Assembly (NCBI GenBank): GCA_016618085.1
Contig: JABLTG010000040.1
Coordinates: 1 to 64,000, forward strand
Source: Neovahlkampfia damariscottae
Lineage: Eukaryota; Heterolobosea; Selenaionea; Neovahlkampfiida; Neovahlkampfiidae
Length of the DNA stretch: 64,000 nucleotides
Direction: 5' to 3'
Each line of letters begins with the position of its first letter. Positions within the stretch are counted from its first letter, which is position 1. This document shows positions 10,412 to 20,303 of this stretch, in pieces. A program made the position numbers and the translations under genes. The notes under the pieces were generated by a model. The model saw nothing but the letters and a program-made list of their open reading frames with translations. It was not told the DNA's origin and searched no databases.

Positions 10412-12310
10412 TCATAAATTACTCTTTATTTTATTGAAATAATTTTCATAAATATTTCCATCAAATTTACCAAATTCAGATTTTATTATAAAATCAGGTA
10501 AATCAAAAGCATCAACCAAAACAACAACATCATTTTTTAATTCATTACAAATCAAAAAAATCAAATTCAAAATCTCATCAACTTGATTTGGTTTTAAAAT
10601 CTTAAATTGTAAAAACAATGCTCTTTCAATATAAAGATTATATAACGAGTACAAAAATATTAATTTTGAAAAAGTTGATTTCAATTTTAATGATATATTG
10701 ATAATTGAATTATTTACTAATTTCAAAATAAAAAATAATGAATTAATCTTTGAGCATTCAATAATATCAACTAAATTATTATTCCAAGACTCTTTTAAAC
10801 TTTTTTCTTTTTTTAAATTCATTCCAATATTCTTCAATAATAAAGAAGACAAATAAGAAAATGAGTTCATAATTGAAAATCTATCAAAATTTTTCAATTC
10901 AACATTTGACTGTTTTGTTGTCAAATATTCAAATTCCGATCCTCTTTTTGGTTTTAAAAGATAACTTAATAATATTTTGACATGTTGTTGTGCCATTACA
11001 ACATTATCTCCTCCACCTGTTGTTGCAACACCAAAATCTTCAATTAAAGTAGAAATACCAGTATAAGCACTGTATGCATGTCCACCCATTGATCTTCTAC
11101 AAGTTTCTAAAATTTCAGTTCCTGACCAAGTAATCCAACATTTAAGTCCTGATGAAATTGCATGAAAATCTTTTAATTTGGTAACAAACTCTATTTGTGT
11201 TTCTGGATTAAATTGTAATTCTTGTGCATTCTCCCATTGCTTTGTGATTTCTTTTGCCACTAAAATATTTGAATAAACCATTGATAATGCATTGATTAAA
11301 CGAAATTGTTGTGATTGAAAATCAATGATTTTTTGTCCATTTTGATTTCTACAGAAACTGTATCTGACAGCAATTGTTAATGCCTGTGAAGTAGTATAAT
11401 AAGTTAAATTTAAAAACATAATTCTTTCTGAAATTAATGTTAAATAACTCAATGCCATATTTTTTGGTGAAATAAATTCACCTGTTTTTTTGACACAAGC
11501 CCATTTCATCAACATGTTCTCTCTTGGAATTCTTACATGAGTAAATTGAATATAACCTGAATCTAAACCATGTCTTCCTGATTTTGACCCAACACTACCA
11601 GCAGAAATACCAGGATTTAACTTTCCTGTATTTTGTGACCTTAATGGAACTAAAAACCAATATAATCCTTTTTTCTCTTTTTTTATGATTAAATTACATA
11701 ATACTACTGAATGAGTAGCTGTATTTCCAGCCATTCCAATCCAAAATTTCGTCGAAGTTAATGTAGGTGAATCTATAATGAATTCATCATTTTCTTCGTC
11801 AAAAGTTGCAGTAGTTTCTGAACCCCTCAAATAACTTGAAGTTCCTAATTCTGTCATGGCAAAGCAACCTATATTTTTATGATAAAAATTTAATCTTTTT
11901 TTTTTTATACCAATTATTTTCATAGTTTCAATGTCATCTTTGTATTTATTCCATTGTTCTTGTGTTCCTTGTTCTTTTATAGTGGCTTTAAATAATCCAA
12001 AATGTACACCAATTCTCATGGAAAAAGAACGATCATACTGTGCCATAGCCATATCAAAACCTTTTAATAAAAGTGGATCTTTGATTGAATTACGAACTTT
12101 TACAGCTCTTCTAATTTGTGTCATTGTTTTTTCCAGTGCTTCATCTTTATTCATTTCAAAAGGATTTTTTAAAATTAAATAAGGGTCTCTTTCTATTAAT
12201 TGATAAGCACTCTGTTTTGCTTTAGTCCATTTTGGGTCTGAATCAATAAAATTAATTACATCTTTAGCTTCTATAGTTGAGTTTTCTCTTTCTTGTTGGA
12301 GTGGATTCAT
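10412..12310 (-). CDS. Peroxisomal acyl-CoA oxidase
   Basis: Intronless, 632 residues. First enzyme of peroxisomal beta-oxidation: FAD-dependent, it passes electrons to oxygen and makes H2O2. Visible family features are DPYLILKNPF, GCFAMTELGTSSYLRG, STKFWIGMAG, SGYIQFTHVRIPRENML, CRRSMGGHAYS and TGGGDNVVMAQQ. The C-terminus is SNL, a weak variant of the SKL peroxisomal signal. The ATG at 12310 starts MNPLQQERENST; the upstream in-frame TTG is ignored. An ATTGG box lies 16 bp upstream. Confidence 0.9.
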   Translation of the reverse strand: MNPLQQERENSTIEAKDVINFIDSDPKWTKAKQSAYQLIERDPYLILKNPFEMNKDEALEKTMTQIRRAVKVRNSIKDPLLLKGFDMAMAQYDRSFSMRIGVHFGLFKATIKEQGTQEQWNKYKDDIETMKIIGIKKKRLNFYHKNIGCFAMTELGTSSYLRGSETTATFDEENDEFIIDSPTLTSTKFWIGMAGNTATHSVVLCNLIIKKEKKGLYWFLVPLRSQNTGKLNPGISAGSVGSKSGRHGLDSGYIQFTHVRIPRENMLMKWACVKKTGEFISPKNMALSYLTLISERIMFLNLTYYTTSQALTIAVRYSFCRNQNGQKIIDFQSQQFRLINALSMVYSNILVAKEITKQWENAQELQFNPETQIEFVTKLKDFHAISSGLKCWITWSGTEILETCRRSMGGHAYSAYTGISTLIEDFGVATTGGGDNVVMAQQHVKILLSYLLKPKRGSEFEYLTTKQSNVELKNFDRFSIMNSFSYLSSLLLKNIGMNLKKEKSLKESWNNNLVDIIECSKINSLFFILKLVNNSIINISLKLKSTFSKLIFLYSLYNLYIERALFLQFKILKPNQVDEILNLIFLICNELKNDVVVLVDAFDLPDFIIKSEFGKFDGNIYENYFNKIKSNL

Positions 12311-12384
12311 CTGTGAACAAACCAACCAATAATAATTTAAAAAAAATTTTTATTTGATAATTACACTCTTCAAAATTTATAAAA

Positions 12385-13414
12385 TTATTTTGGGGATTCA
12401 TCTTTATTTTCATCATCCGAATCACCAAATAAAGAGATTGGAGGTTCTTCTTTCTCAACTTCTTTTATTGTAAAACCAGAATTCGAAAGAGACAAAAAGT
12501 CATCATCTATTAATGGATTATTCAGATCTGAAGCAAGAGAAAAACTAATTGGATTTTCATATTTCTTTTTATCCTCCATTTCTTTTTCTAAATAAAAATT
12601 AATTTTTTTTTTTTTTTTTACTCATTTTCTCTTTTTGATGATTCCATTCTTCTTCTTGATCCTTCCATAGTAAAACATCAGCAAATAATAATTCTTCAGT
12701 TTGTTGACTTTGAGCCTCTCTTTGTATTAATTTATGATAGAGGTTGTTTAATTTTGAAGTTCTTGAAATAAATTGATCAGAAACATTATTTACTTTCTCT
12801 TTCCCTTTTAAAAAAATATTTTAAAAAAAAAATAAAATTCAAACATTGTTCGTCTTCTTGTGGAGTTGAACTTTTTGAATTAAATACATGATAAACATAT
12901 AAACGATTTTGCATATCTTCATTATTTTTAAAAGGTGATTTATAATCTGGATATAATGCTTTTTGTTTATCTGTTTGTTCTGCCAACAGAGCTCTTGAAA
13001 GAAGATAAAAAAAATAAAAAAATGAGTATACCTGGTGTTTGGGTCTTTTGGCCGAGTCATTTGTATGTTCACTGGATTTCTTTGTTGATAAGGTGACCAT
13101 GCTTGATGTTTTGAAGGCATAGGTTGAACGTTCATCGGATAATTTTGGTACGGCATATTTGGGTTTCTTTGAAAATTTAAATTATTCATTGGTGGTTGAT
13201 TCATAGGTTTTTGTTGAGTTTGTTGCTGTGGTGGTGGCGTTTGTCTATTATTTTTGTTCAAATAAGGATACCTTTGAAACTGAGGTGAAGGGCTCTGTTG
13301 ATAAGAATTTGGTATTTGAGTTGGAAATCCATTATAAAAATACTGTGGTGTAATTTTTGGCTGATTCTGTTGGTTCTTTTTATACAGATCTGGATTTATA
13401 TTTTGTTGTGACAT
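12385..13414 (-). CDS. GLTSCR1/BICRA-like chromatin-remodelling subunit
   Basis: Four exons (introns 12588-12621, 12805-12844, 12994-13031) give 305 residues. The N-terminal 130 residues are rich in Gln, Pro and Asn. A conserved region follows: KALYPDYKSPFKNNEDMQNR, then LYVYHVF and a helical stretch to LLFADVLLWKDQEEE. This resembles the GLTSCR1 domain of the non-canonical BAF (GBAF) complex as recalled from the family. The acidic C-terminus (FGDSDDENKDESPK) is unassigned. The domain match is from memory and should be tested. Confidence 0.6.
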
Positions 13415-13656
13415 GAATTTTTTTCGTAACTGACCAAATTCGACGTTTATTGGTGGAAACTAATCAAGATTTTTATGTTTTTTTATTTCTTTCTATTGTT
13501 CTTATTATTCATTGAAAACAGTTGAACTGTGCAGTTTGGGCTCAAAATGAGTTTTGGATGTTCGAAAAAATGAATCTTTATTGTGATTGGTCCATGTAGA
13601 TACTTTTTTTGATTGGTTTTAAAAATTCCGCATTTATTTTTAGATTAAATTTTCTT

Positions 13657-14340
13657 TCATTTATTAATGTAGACAGAATATCTGTATTGAGAATTTGCAT
13701 AGAATTCAATTCCAATATTATTCTCATCTAAAAATTCAACGGTTTTCGCGCCAAGTGATTTCATGTGTTCTTCAATCATCGATTTCTTTACATACATTTG
13801 AAATGGATCAAATTTTGAAAATTTCTTTTATCCTTTATGTGATTTTGATCTCATTATTTTTGCCAATTCCTTTTTATCATGATCATTTACATCACCAATA
13901 AAAATTGTGCCACCTTTTTTGCAAACTCTATAAAGTTCTGTTAAAAACTTTTTGATATCCAATTCTGAATTTAAATAATGTGAAACTGAAAAAGCAAAAA
14001 CATTATCAAATGTTTCATCTAAAAAAAAATCGACATTTCTCATATCACCAACAAAAAATGTTCCTTCAGGGAAATTCCTTTTTGCAATCATTGCCAGGTT
14101 TTGAATAATCAAAACCAAAAGGTCTTTTTATTTGTGGAAAAACTTTTTTAAAGCTTTTAAAAATGCACCACTACCAACACCGAATTCTAATACTTTAGCC
14201 TTTGGTTTGACTTCAATTTTCTCAACTAATTTCCTAATCATTGTATTGTATTGTTTCTTTGTGATGATATCAAAACCACTTGAATTATGCAAAGAATCGT
14301 CTATTTGAGAAGCTCCTTTTTTTCCCAAATTTTCTTCCAT
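13657..14340 (-). pseudogene. Damaged class I SAM-dependent methyltransferase
   Basis: Clear methyltransferase sequence in three frames: KVLEFGVGSGAFLKAL (motif I), then PQIKRPFGFDYSK, then NLAMIAKRNFPEGTFFVGD. It continues to VFAFSVSHYLNSELD, LTELYRVCKKGGTIFIGDV and a tail IEFYANSQYRYSVYINK. Frame changes fall at short A-runs near 14150 and 14110, and a TAA at about 13826 interrupts the tail. The start overlaps the end of the upstream transporter by about 40 bp. Reading through with one more A at about 14325 would join the two as WKKIWEKKGASQIDD. Either the gene is decaying or several A-runs are miscounted. Confidence 0.65.
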
Positions 14341-15570
14341 TGATCAGAATTTGTTTTAGGATCATCTATTGTTTCTTTGGTTGAAAAAATATAAGCACCA
14401 ATAACAATAAAACAAATTAAAGTGAAATACAAAATAATTTGCAACGAAAATTTTGACATTTCATATTCTGTATTATAAATAAAAATAGCAGCAATAACAA
14501 TTAAAGCAGCAATAAAAAATGAGATACTTATGTTCTTTCCGAATAATAAAGCACTTACAATAGCAACTACAATCATTTCAGTTGCTGTTGCATAACTTTT
14601 GGTTACTGAACTTAAATATTTTAAGATATAACTTGTAACTACACCAGCAAGACACCAATTGAATACAATCAACATTGAAAGAGGATTTGAAAGAATAATT
14701 GAAAAACTTTCAAATAAACTAGTTCCTGTGGTTGTTGATTCAAATTTAAAAACATAAATGGATAAAAACAAAAATATTGAATTCAAGATAACACCATAAA
14801 CATACAACCAAAAATTTTGAAGATTTAAAGCAACTTCCTTTTGTGTTTTTAAGATGTATTCATTTGAAACTGATCCAATACTTGATAAAAATGATTGAAA
14901 TAAAATGATGAAATGAAACCATTTGAGACCTTTTCCGTTTGTAAATTGTGATAATTCAACAAAAGAACAACCAAAAGTCCTAAAAAGAAAGTTAAAAAAT
15001 TAGTTTCTTTTACAATAATAAAAGAGATACCCATTTTTGAAAATTGATATTTTTTTTTAGAATTGAAACTGAAAGAAGGGCAATAATTACAATCCTTGAA
15101 TTCATCAAAACTTTATAAACACCAGGTCCAAAGTAACTGACATTGAAGAATAAAATATTATTGTACATTGAATAAATCAAAGCTGGTATAAAAAGACGTA
15201 TTGCCGTTTTTGAGCTGGCTTTTATACTTTTTATGAACAATTCAAATATATTTTCTGAGCCTTCTTTCCAGATTGAATAAAAGTGTAAACTAATAGAAAA
15301 AATAGCTTTGAAAAATTCAACGATAATCACAACTGAAAATGTACTGTATCCAAATTTTCCATTTGATTTTGAGCTTGCTTGTATTAATATTGATTGAGCT
15401 AAAAAGAATTAAAGTTTGTTTCAAGAATGATTACATGAAAACAGTACAACATACACCACAACTGCAAAAGTTGTCATAAACATCGTTGGTTGGGAATTAT
15501 TTAGCAGTTTTTCTTCTGATTTATCTTGGATGTCGATTACTTCTTCGATGTGTTTCTCTTCCTTTGACAT
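14301..15570 (-). CDS. Nucleotide-sugar transporter, SLC35A-like
   Basis: Three exons (introns 14980-15013 and 15399-15434) encode 399 residues with about ten hydrophobic helices. Family-like stretches are FSVVIIVEFFKAIFS, PALIYSMYNNILFFNVSYF, YKVLMNSRIVIIALLSVSIL, SSIGSVSNEYILKTQ and SYATATEMIVVAIVSALLF. Such proteins carry nucleotide sugars into the Golgi or ER in exchange for nucleoside monophosphates. The substrate is not predictable. The last helix is followed by WKKIWEKK, which looks like the start of the adjacent methyltransferase, so a fusion is possible. A TGATTGG box lies 19 bp upstream. Confidence 0.8.
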
Positions 15571-15719
15571 AAACAATTTGAATCGAAATGATTGGATAAA
15601 AAGAAATTAGTTTTTACTTGGTTCTGTGAAGGTTTAAGGAAAATGTTTCAAGAACTGAGAAAAATGGATTTAAAAATCTAAAATTGTCCAATGGGGTAAT
15701 TATTCCATTAATCTGAGAT

Positions 15720-16229
15720 ATGGGTTTGTTCGCCAAATTGTTGACAGTTCCTGTGGTTTTAGCAGCTACTACTTTCTATTACACAAGAGGAGTGGAAGAA
15801 ATTGACATCAAACAAGGTTCTTTGATTGATATCACTGGTAATCATCCATACAAAGACAGTTTCAGAATTCAAATGAATAAGAAAATAGAGGTCAAGAATT
15901 TTACAACGAAATTTTTTGAAACAAATGTATTTCAACCTGAAAAGATTGTTTTATCACTATTTTTGGACGGAAAATCGAAATCTTCAAATTTTGAAGTTGG
16001 TTCAAAAAATTTAATCTGGACCGTGTTGTCAAAAAATGAAAATGAAATTTTAATGAAATGGAGCAGAGACAAATATGAAGGAAATTCATATTATTCAGTT
16101 GATGAAAACAATGGTTTGGTGTTTGGATCAACAATTAATTTCAAGGCTGATGGTATTGCAGGTTTTTTACATAAAACTTATGCAAGAATTCTATTAAAAG
16201 GTGCGTATAATTTATTAAATAAAGAATAA
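15720..16229 (+). CDS. Hypothetical protein with N-terminal hydrophobic segment
   Basis: 169 residues, single exon. The N-terminus MGLFAKLLTVPVVLAATTFYY could be a signal or membrane anchor; MGLF might also be myristoylated. The rest (ITGNHPYKDSFRIQMNKKIE, LIWTVLSKNENEIL, LVFGSTINFKADGIAGFLHK) looks like a beta-rich domain with a C-terminal helix, perhaps a SRPBCC-like fold. No family is recognised. A CCAAT box lies at 15688. Confidence 0.6.
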   Translation: MGLFAKLLTVPVVLAATTFYYTRGVEEIDIKQGSLIDITGNHPYKDSFRIQMNKKIEVKNFTTKFFETNVFQPEKIVLSLFLDGKSKSSNFEVGSKNLIWTVLSKNENEILMKWSRDKYEGNSYYSVDENNGLVFGSTINFKADGIAGFLHKTYARILLKGAYNLLNKE

Positions 16230-16292
16230 TGAATATTATGAAAATAACTGTTTTTTTTTCCACCAATCAAATCATCTTCTGTTTCAAAAAGA

Positions 16293-17902
16293 ATGGACCC
16301 AACAGAAGAGACAAACGGAAAGGATCATCCATTTCATTTGCCATCAGAACAATCTCTGTTTGAACACGTAGAAGTAGACATTCCTGCTTTTGATATTCCT
16401 TCACTATCCACAACAACTCATCAAACACAAATATTACAAACACCTGAAGGAGAACAAAATAAATATACTCTCAGTAAACCTGTTGACAAATGGTCAAAAG
16501 AAGAACATGAAAGATTCTTAGGTAAAAAAAAAAAAAATTGAAATAAAATATTTTCAGAGGCTTTAAAAGTAAATAAAGACTGGAATAAAATTCAAGAAGC
16601 TGTAAAAACAAAAACTACTGTACAAGTAAGAAATAAAACAATAAATAACATCAAAATAAGATTCGTAGTCATGCACATAAATACTTTTCAAAAATGAAAT
16701 TAAAAACAACTGTAAATCCATCAACTTTACAAAAAAAACCAATTGGTCAACAAATTCCAAAAAGTGTACCATTTCAAACACAACCAAATCCTCAAACTTT
16801 GAATGTTACAAGTCAAAATATTCAACAACCTACCCAACAAGTTACTCAACAATCAACGAGTCAACAAAGTAGTCAACATTTACAGCCACAAATTACTAAT
16901 CAACAAACACAATCAACTCAGCAGAGTACTCAAAACCAATCTCAAACACAACAACAACAACAACAACAACCAATATTACAACAACAAAAACAAGAAGAAA
17001 TATTAGAAATTGATAGTTCATCAAATTCAACGAATGATGTTGTGAATAATTTAAATTCATTACTGGGACCACCTGAAGCATTAGCATATTCATATTTAAC
17101 AAATCCAATTCAATTGAATCACTGGTTAGCTAATGGTCTTGTTGGAATGGGAGGATTAATAACAATACCACATGTAAATCTTGAAGCAGGAGAAGAAATT
17201 GTAAAATCTTTAGAAGAACAAATTAGAGTTGGAAAAGTACCAACATTACAAGGAGATGATGATAAAACTAGATTACCAAATTTCAAAAGAATTTATGCTT
17301 ATTTAGGAACTTTATTTAATCCAACAACCACTAATCATTCAGAATACTATAGAAATTTAGGAAATCAAGATAAAGAATGTTTAAAAGTTTTAATGCATAA
17401 TTTATCAATTATACTTTCATCACAACAATTTCAAGATGATTATCAAATTCATATTCATAATGAACTTCAAAAGATGTCTTATTCAACACCACCTCCACCA
17501 CCACCACCTCAGTATCAACAACCAATTTCAAAGAAATCAATTTATGTTCAAAATTATTATCCACAAACACCACAACAAAATCAAGTTGTTTATCCACAAT
17601 ATTTAGTTCCACAAACTCAATCAACTTCAACATCAAATCAAAATATTAATTCAAGAAATCAACAGTTACAAGGAAATCAACAAATGATTTATCAAAATCA
17701 ACAAAATAATCAATTTCAACCAATGTATGTTCAATCACATCAAGGAATGGATGGTGAACAAAAAAAAGAAAATGGTTTAAGAGATTTTTCAAGTTCAGTT
17801 AGATTATATGGTAAAAATGCATTACCTGTTGAATTTGATGGTGATAATGATGAAACTGAAGATGAATATGATGAAGATGATGATGATGATGAATTTGAAT
17901 AA
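16293..17902 (+). CDS. SHAQKYF-class single-MYB transcription factor
   Basis: Three exons (introns 16522-16557 and 16626-16660) encode 512 residues. The MYB repeat KWSKEEHERFLEALKVNKDW continues to KTTVQIRSHAHKYFSKMK. That is the SHAQKYF variant known from plant REVEILLE/CCA1-type and amoebal factors. It is followed by a Gln-rich tract and a conserved-looking block (LLGPPEALAYSYLTNPIQLN). A Pro/Gln-rich region and a strongly acidic tail end the protein. Both introns cut the DNA-binding domain. CCAATCA lies at 16263. Confidence 0.8.
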
Positions 17903-17915
17903 ATAACAACCTTTT

Positions 17916-18523
17916 TTATTTTTCAATAAAATTTGAATCTATCACATCTTCATTTCCACTTTTTAATAGGTCAAATTCAAAAGTAAAATTTGGTTGTTTC
18001 TTTGGTGTATATTTATAAATTTCAATAGTTTGAAATTCAATCTTTCCCAGTTTTATTTCTTCTGCTAAAATTTGAACTTTTAAATTTGATTCAAATTCAG
18101 AATTGACTAAAATTGAAAATTTAATCAATTTTTTCGTTATATCTTTCTCTTGCTTTGTATAAATATAAACTTCTTCCTCTTTTTAAAATATTTAAATCAT
18201 AATTTTCAAAAAGTACCTAATGGCGGTATAATCGGTTCTCGAAGTTCACCAAAATAATTCTCAAAATCTTTTGATTCAGCTAGTATTTTTGTTAAATCAA
18301 ATAGAACTAAATCTGTCAATTCTCCTTCATTTACTATTTTTTTTCTTACAGCGCTAACTACAACTTTTGATGCTGCCTTACCAAGTGCTTCTTTTGCATA
18401 ATCTTTCACTTTTTCTTTTAATTTTGAAAAGAAAAACCTCCTTTGTATCAAAAATGGAGGCAAAGTTTTTTTTTGAAGTAGTGAAGATTGAAGTCGTGAA
18501 AACTTCTGCAAATTTCTAAACAT
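17916..18523 (-). CDS. Mitochondrial-targeted protein of unknown function
   Basis: Two exons (intron 18179-18216) encode 189 residues. The N-terminus MFRNLQKFSRLQSSLLQKK is basic and Ser/Leu-rich with RRFFFSK, a typical mitochondrial presequence. A helix EKVKDYAKEALGKAASKVVV follows. The second half is beta-strand-like (LIKFSILVNSEFESNLKVQI). The layout recalls inner-membrane assembly factors but no family is assigned. The stop is 13 bp from the MYB gene stop. Confidence 0.6.
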
Positions 18524-18618
18524 TTGATTGGTGGGAAATTGAAAAATAAATCATCACCTTTTATTGAATTGAGAATCCAGATACAACAAATTTATTTTCA
18601 AACAAAATTATAAAATTA

Positions 18619-20097
18619 TTACAGTGAAGATTGTGAATCTTCTTCATCTTCCAATTCATCTTTTCCTGATTTGATTACAGTGTACTGAAATTTTCCATTT
18701 CTCAATTGAAAATTTTGAAATGTCTTTAAAAAATTTGATTGTTCATTTTTCAAAATATTTGAAGTATTCAATCTTTTATAAAATGGAATTTTTTCTTGAA
18801 CTAAAGTATTAAATGATAATTCATCTTTGAACAAAGACTTAATTTTTTGTTGATTATCTCTTGTTTCAAAAAAAGTTTGTTTAATCAAAGGAGCTCTAAT
18901 CTGTTTAAAAGATTGTTTTGTTTGATGTTTATTTTTAAAACAATAACCCATTGATCCAATATCATATCCATATTTTGATAAATGTTCTTCATAATTATCA
19001 AACTTTGAAAAATACAAATCTGATTCTGAAAAATCATCAAAGAAATTTGATACATCATCAATATCATCACAAAATGTTAATGAATTATGATGAACATAAG
19101 AAATAAGAATATCTTCTTTTGTATGAACAGTATTAATTATATTTCTTTTTTCTAATTTTCCAGTTGTATCTCTTTTTGCGTAAAGAATTCTTGCTGCTCC
19201 GTGATGTATATTCACATAATTATCTTTTTCGTCTAATTTCTTTTTTTTATGTCCAAAACAATATAAATTGGTTTGATTTATTGCACAACGCATATCACCA
19301 TTTGATTTTTCAGCAATTTCTTCAATTGCAGAATCTGACCATTTTAATGAAAAATTTTCTTTTTTTTCTTCTTGTAATATTTTTGTCAATCTTTTTGTTA
19401 TCATATTTGTTGTGAATGGTTTTAATCTTTAAAAATTAAAGGTTCATTTATTTTTACTCTATGGTTGGAATTTTTGTTGATTGTATTAAGTCTTTTGGTA
19501 ATTCTCTATATAAAGATGATTCTAAAGTTGGAGAGTTATAAATTGTATGTAGTATTATTATTGGAATTCTTGATGTTTTTATAATTGAAAGTATTAAATT
19601 ATTCCTTTCTTGATGTTTTTCTTTTGATACAACTGGTAAACTTTTAATAACAACAACATCTTTTTTTTGAACATTCTGATTTGAAATTATACTCAATGAT
19701 TTATATTTTGTACTTTTTATCAAAAAGGATTTAAAATCTTCATATTTTGAACTTTCACAAAATTTTAGGTTAACTTTATTTTCTTCAGCCAAAGCTTCAA
19801 AAAAAAAAAAAAGTTTAAAAATTTCGTTTTTTACCTTGTATTAATGTCTAAGGAAATAAATTTAAATGATTGATGTATTATGTATACTGTTTTTCCGCAT
19901 CCTGAATGACCAGCTGAATTGGGAATTTAATAGTTAATTATTTTCAAACCTAAAATCATACAGGAATCATTTTTCAAAATATCCTTGAAGGCTTCAGATA
20001 CAAGGTTCACTTTTTTCTTTGTTATCGATAATTCATTTATTTTTAATTTATATTTTAAAGTCCAGTCACAATTGTTCTGTTCTCGTTTTCTCTTCAT
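18619..20097 (-). CDS. RAD17: RAD17-like checkpoint clamp loader
   Basis: RFC-like AAA+ protein that loads the 9-1-1 clamp at damaged DNA. Seen: CDWTLKYKLKINELSITKKK at the start, a Walker A written AGHSGCGKT after a 36-nt intron, and IPIIILHTIYN. After a 31-nt intron (19427-19457) comes FTTNMITKRLTKILQEE and the sensor-like IAEKSNGDMRCAINQTNLYC. The C-terminal half ends in an acidic, Ser-rich tail. The ATG at 20097 is used, not the upstream TTG. One junction near 19795-19834 is off by a base in my reading, so the model needs transcript support. Confidence 0.75.
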
Positions 20098-20303
20098 TAA
20101 AAAATTTAGTTTGTCCAATGAATGTGAAGAAAATTTATTGTTGGCTGATTGAGGTCACTTTTAATTTGACAAAAAAATCGAAAATTCAAAGAAAATACAA
20201 GAGTTTCTATCAATTGTTCAAACTTCTAAAATAAGGTGTGCAACGTTGTCCAATCATTTTCATCTAAATTTTTTTGACAAGTTTGACTCAACTGCAAACT
20301 CAA

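Noticed and set aside
16803-17108. Alternative-frame Asn/Gln-rich ORFs over the MYB gene
   Set aside because: They are shadows of the CAA-rich coding strand.
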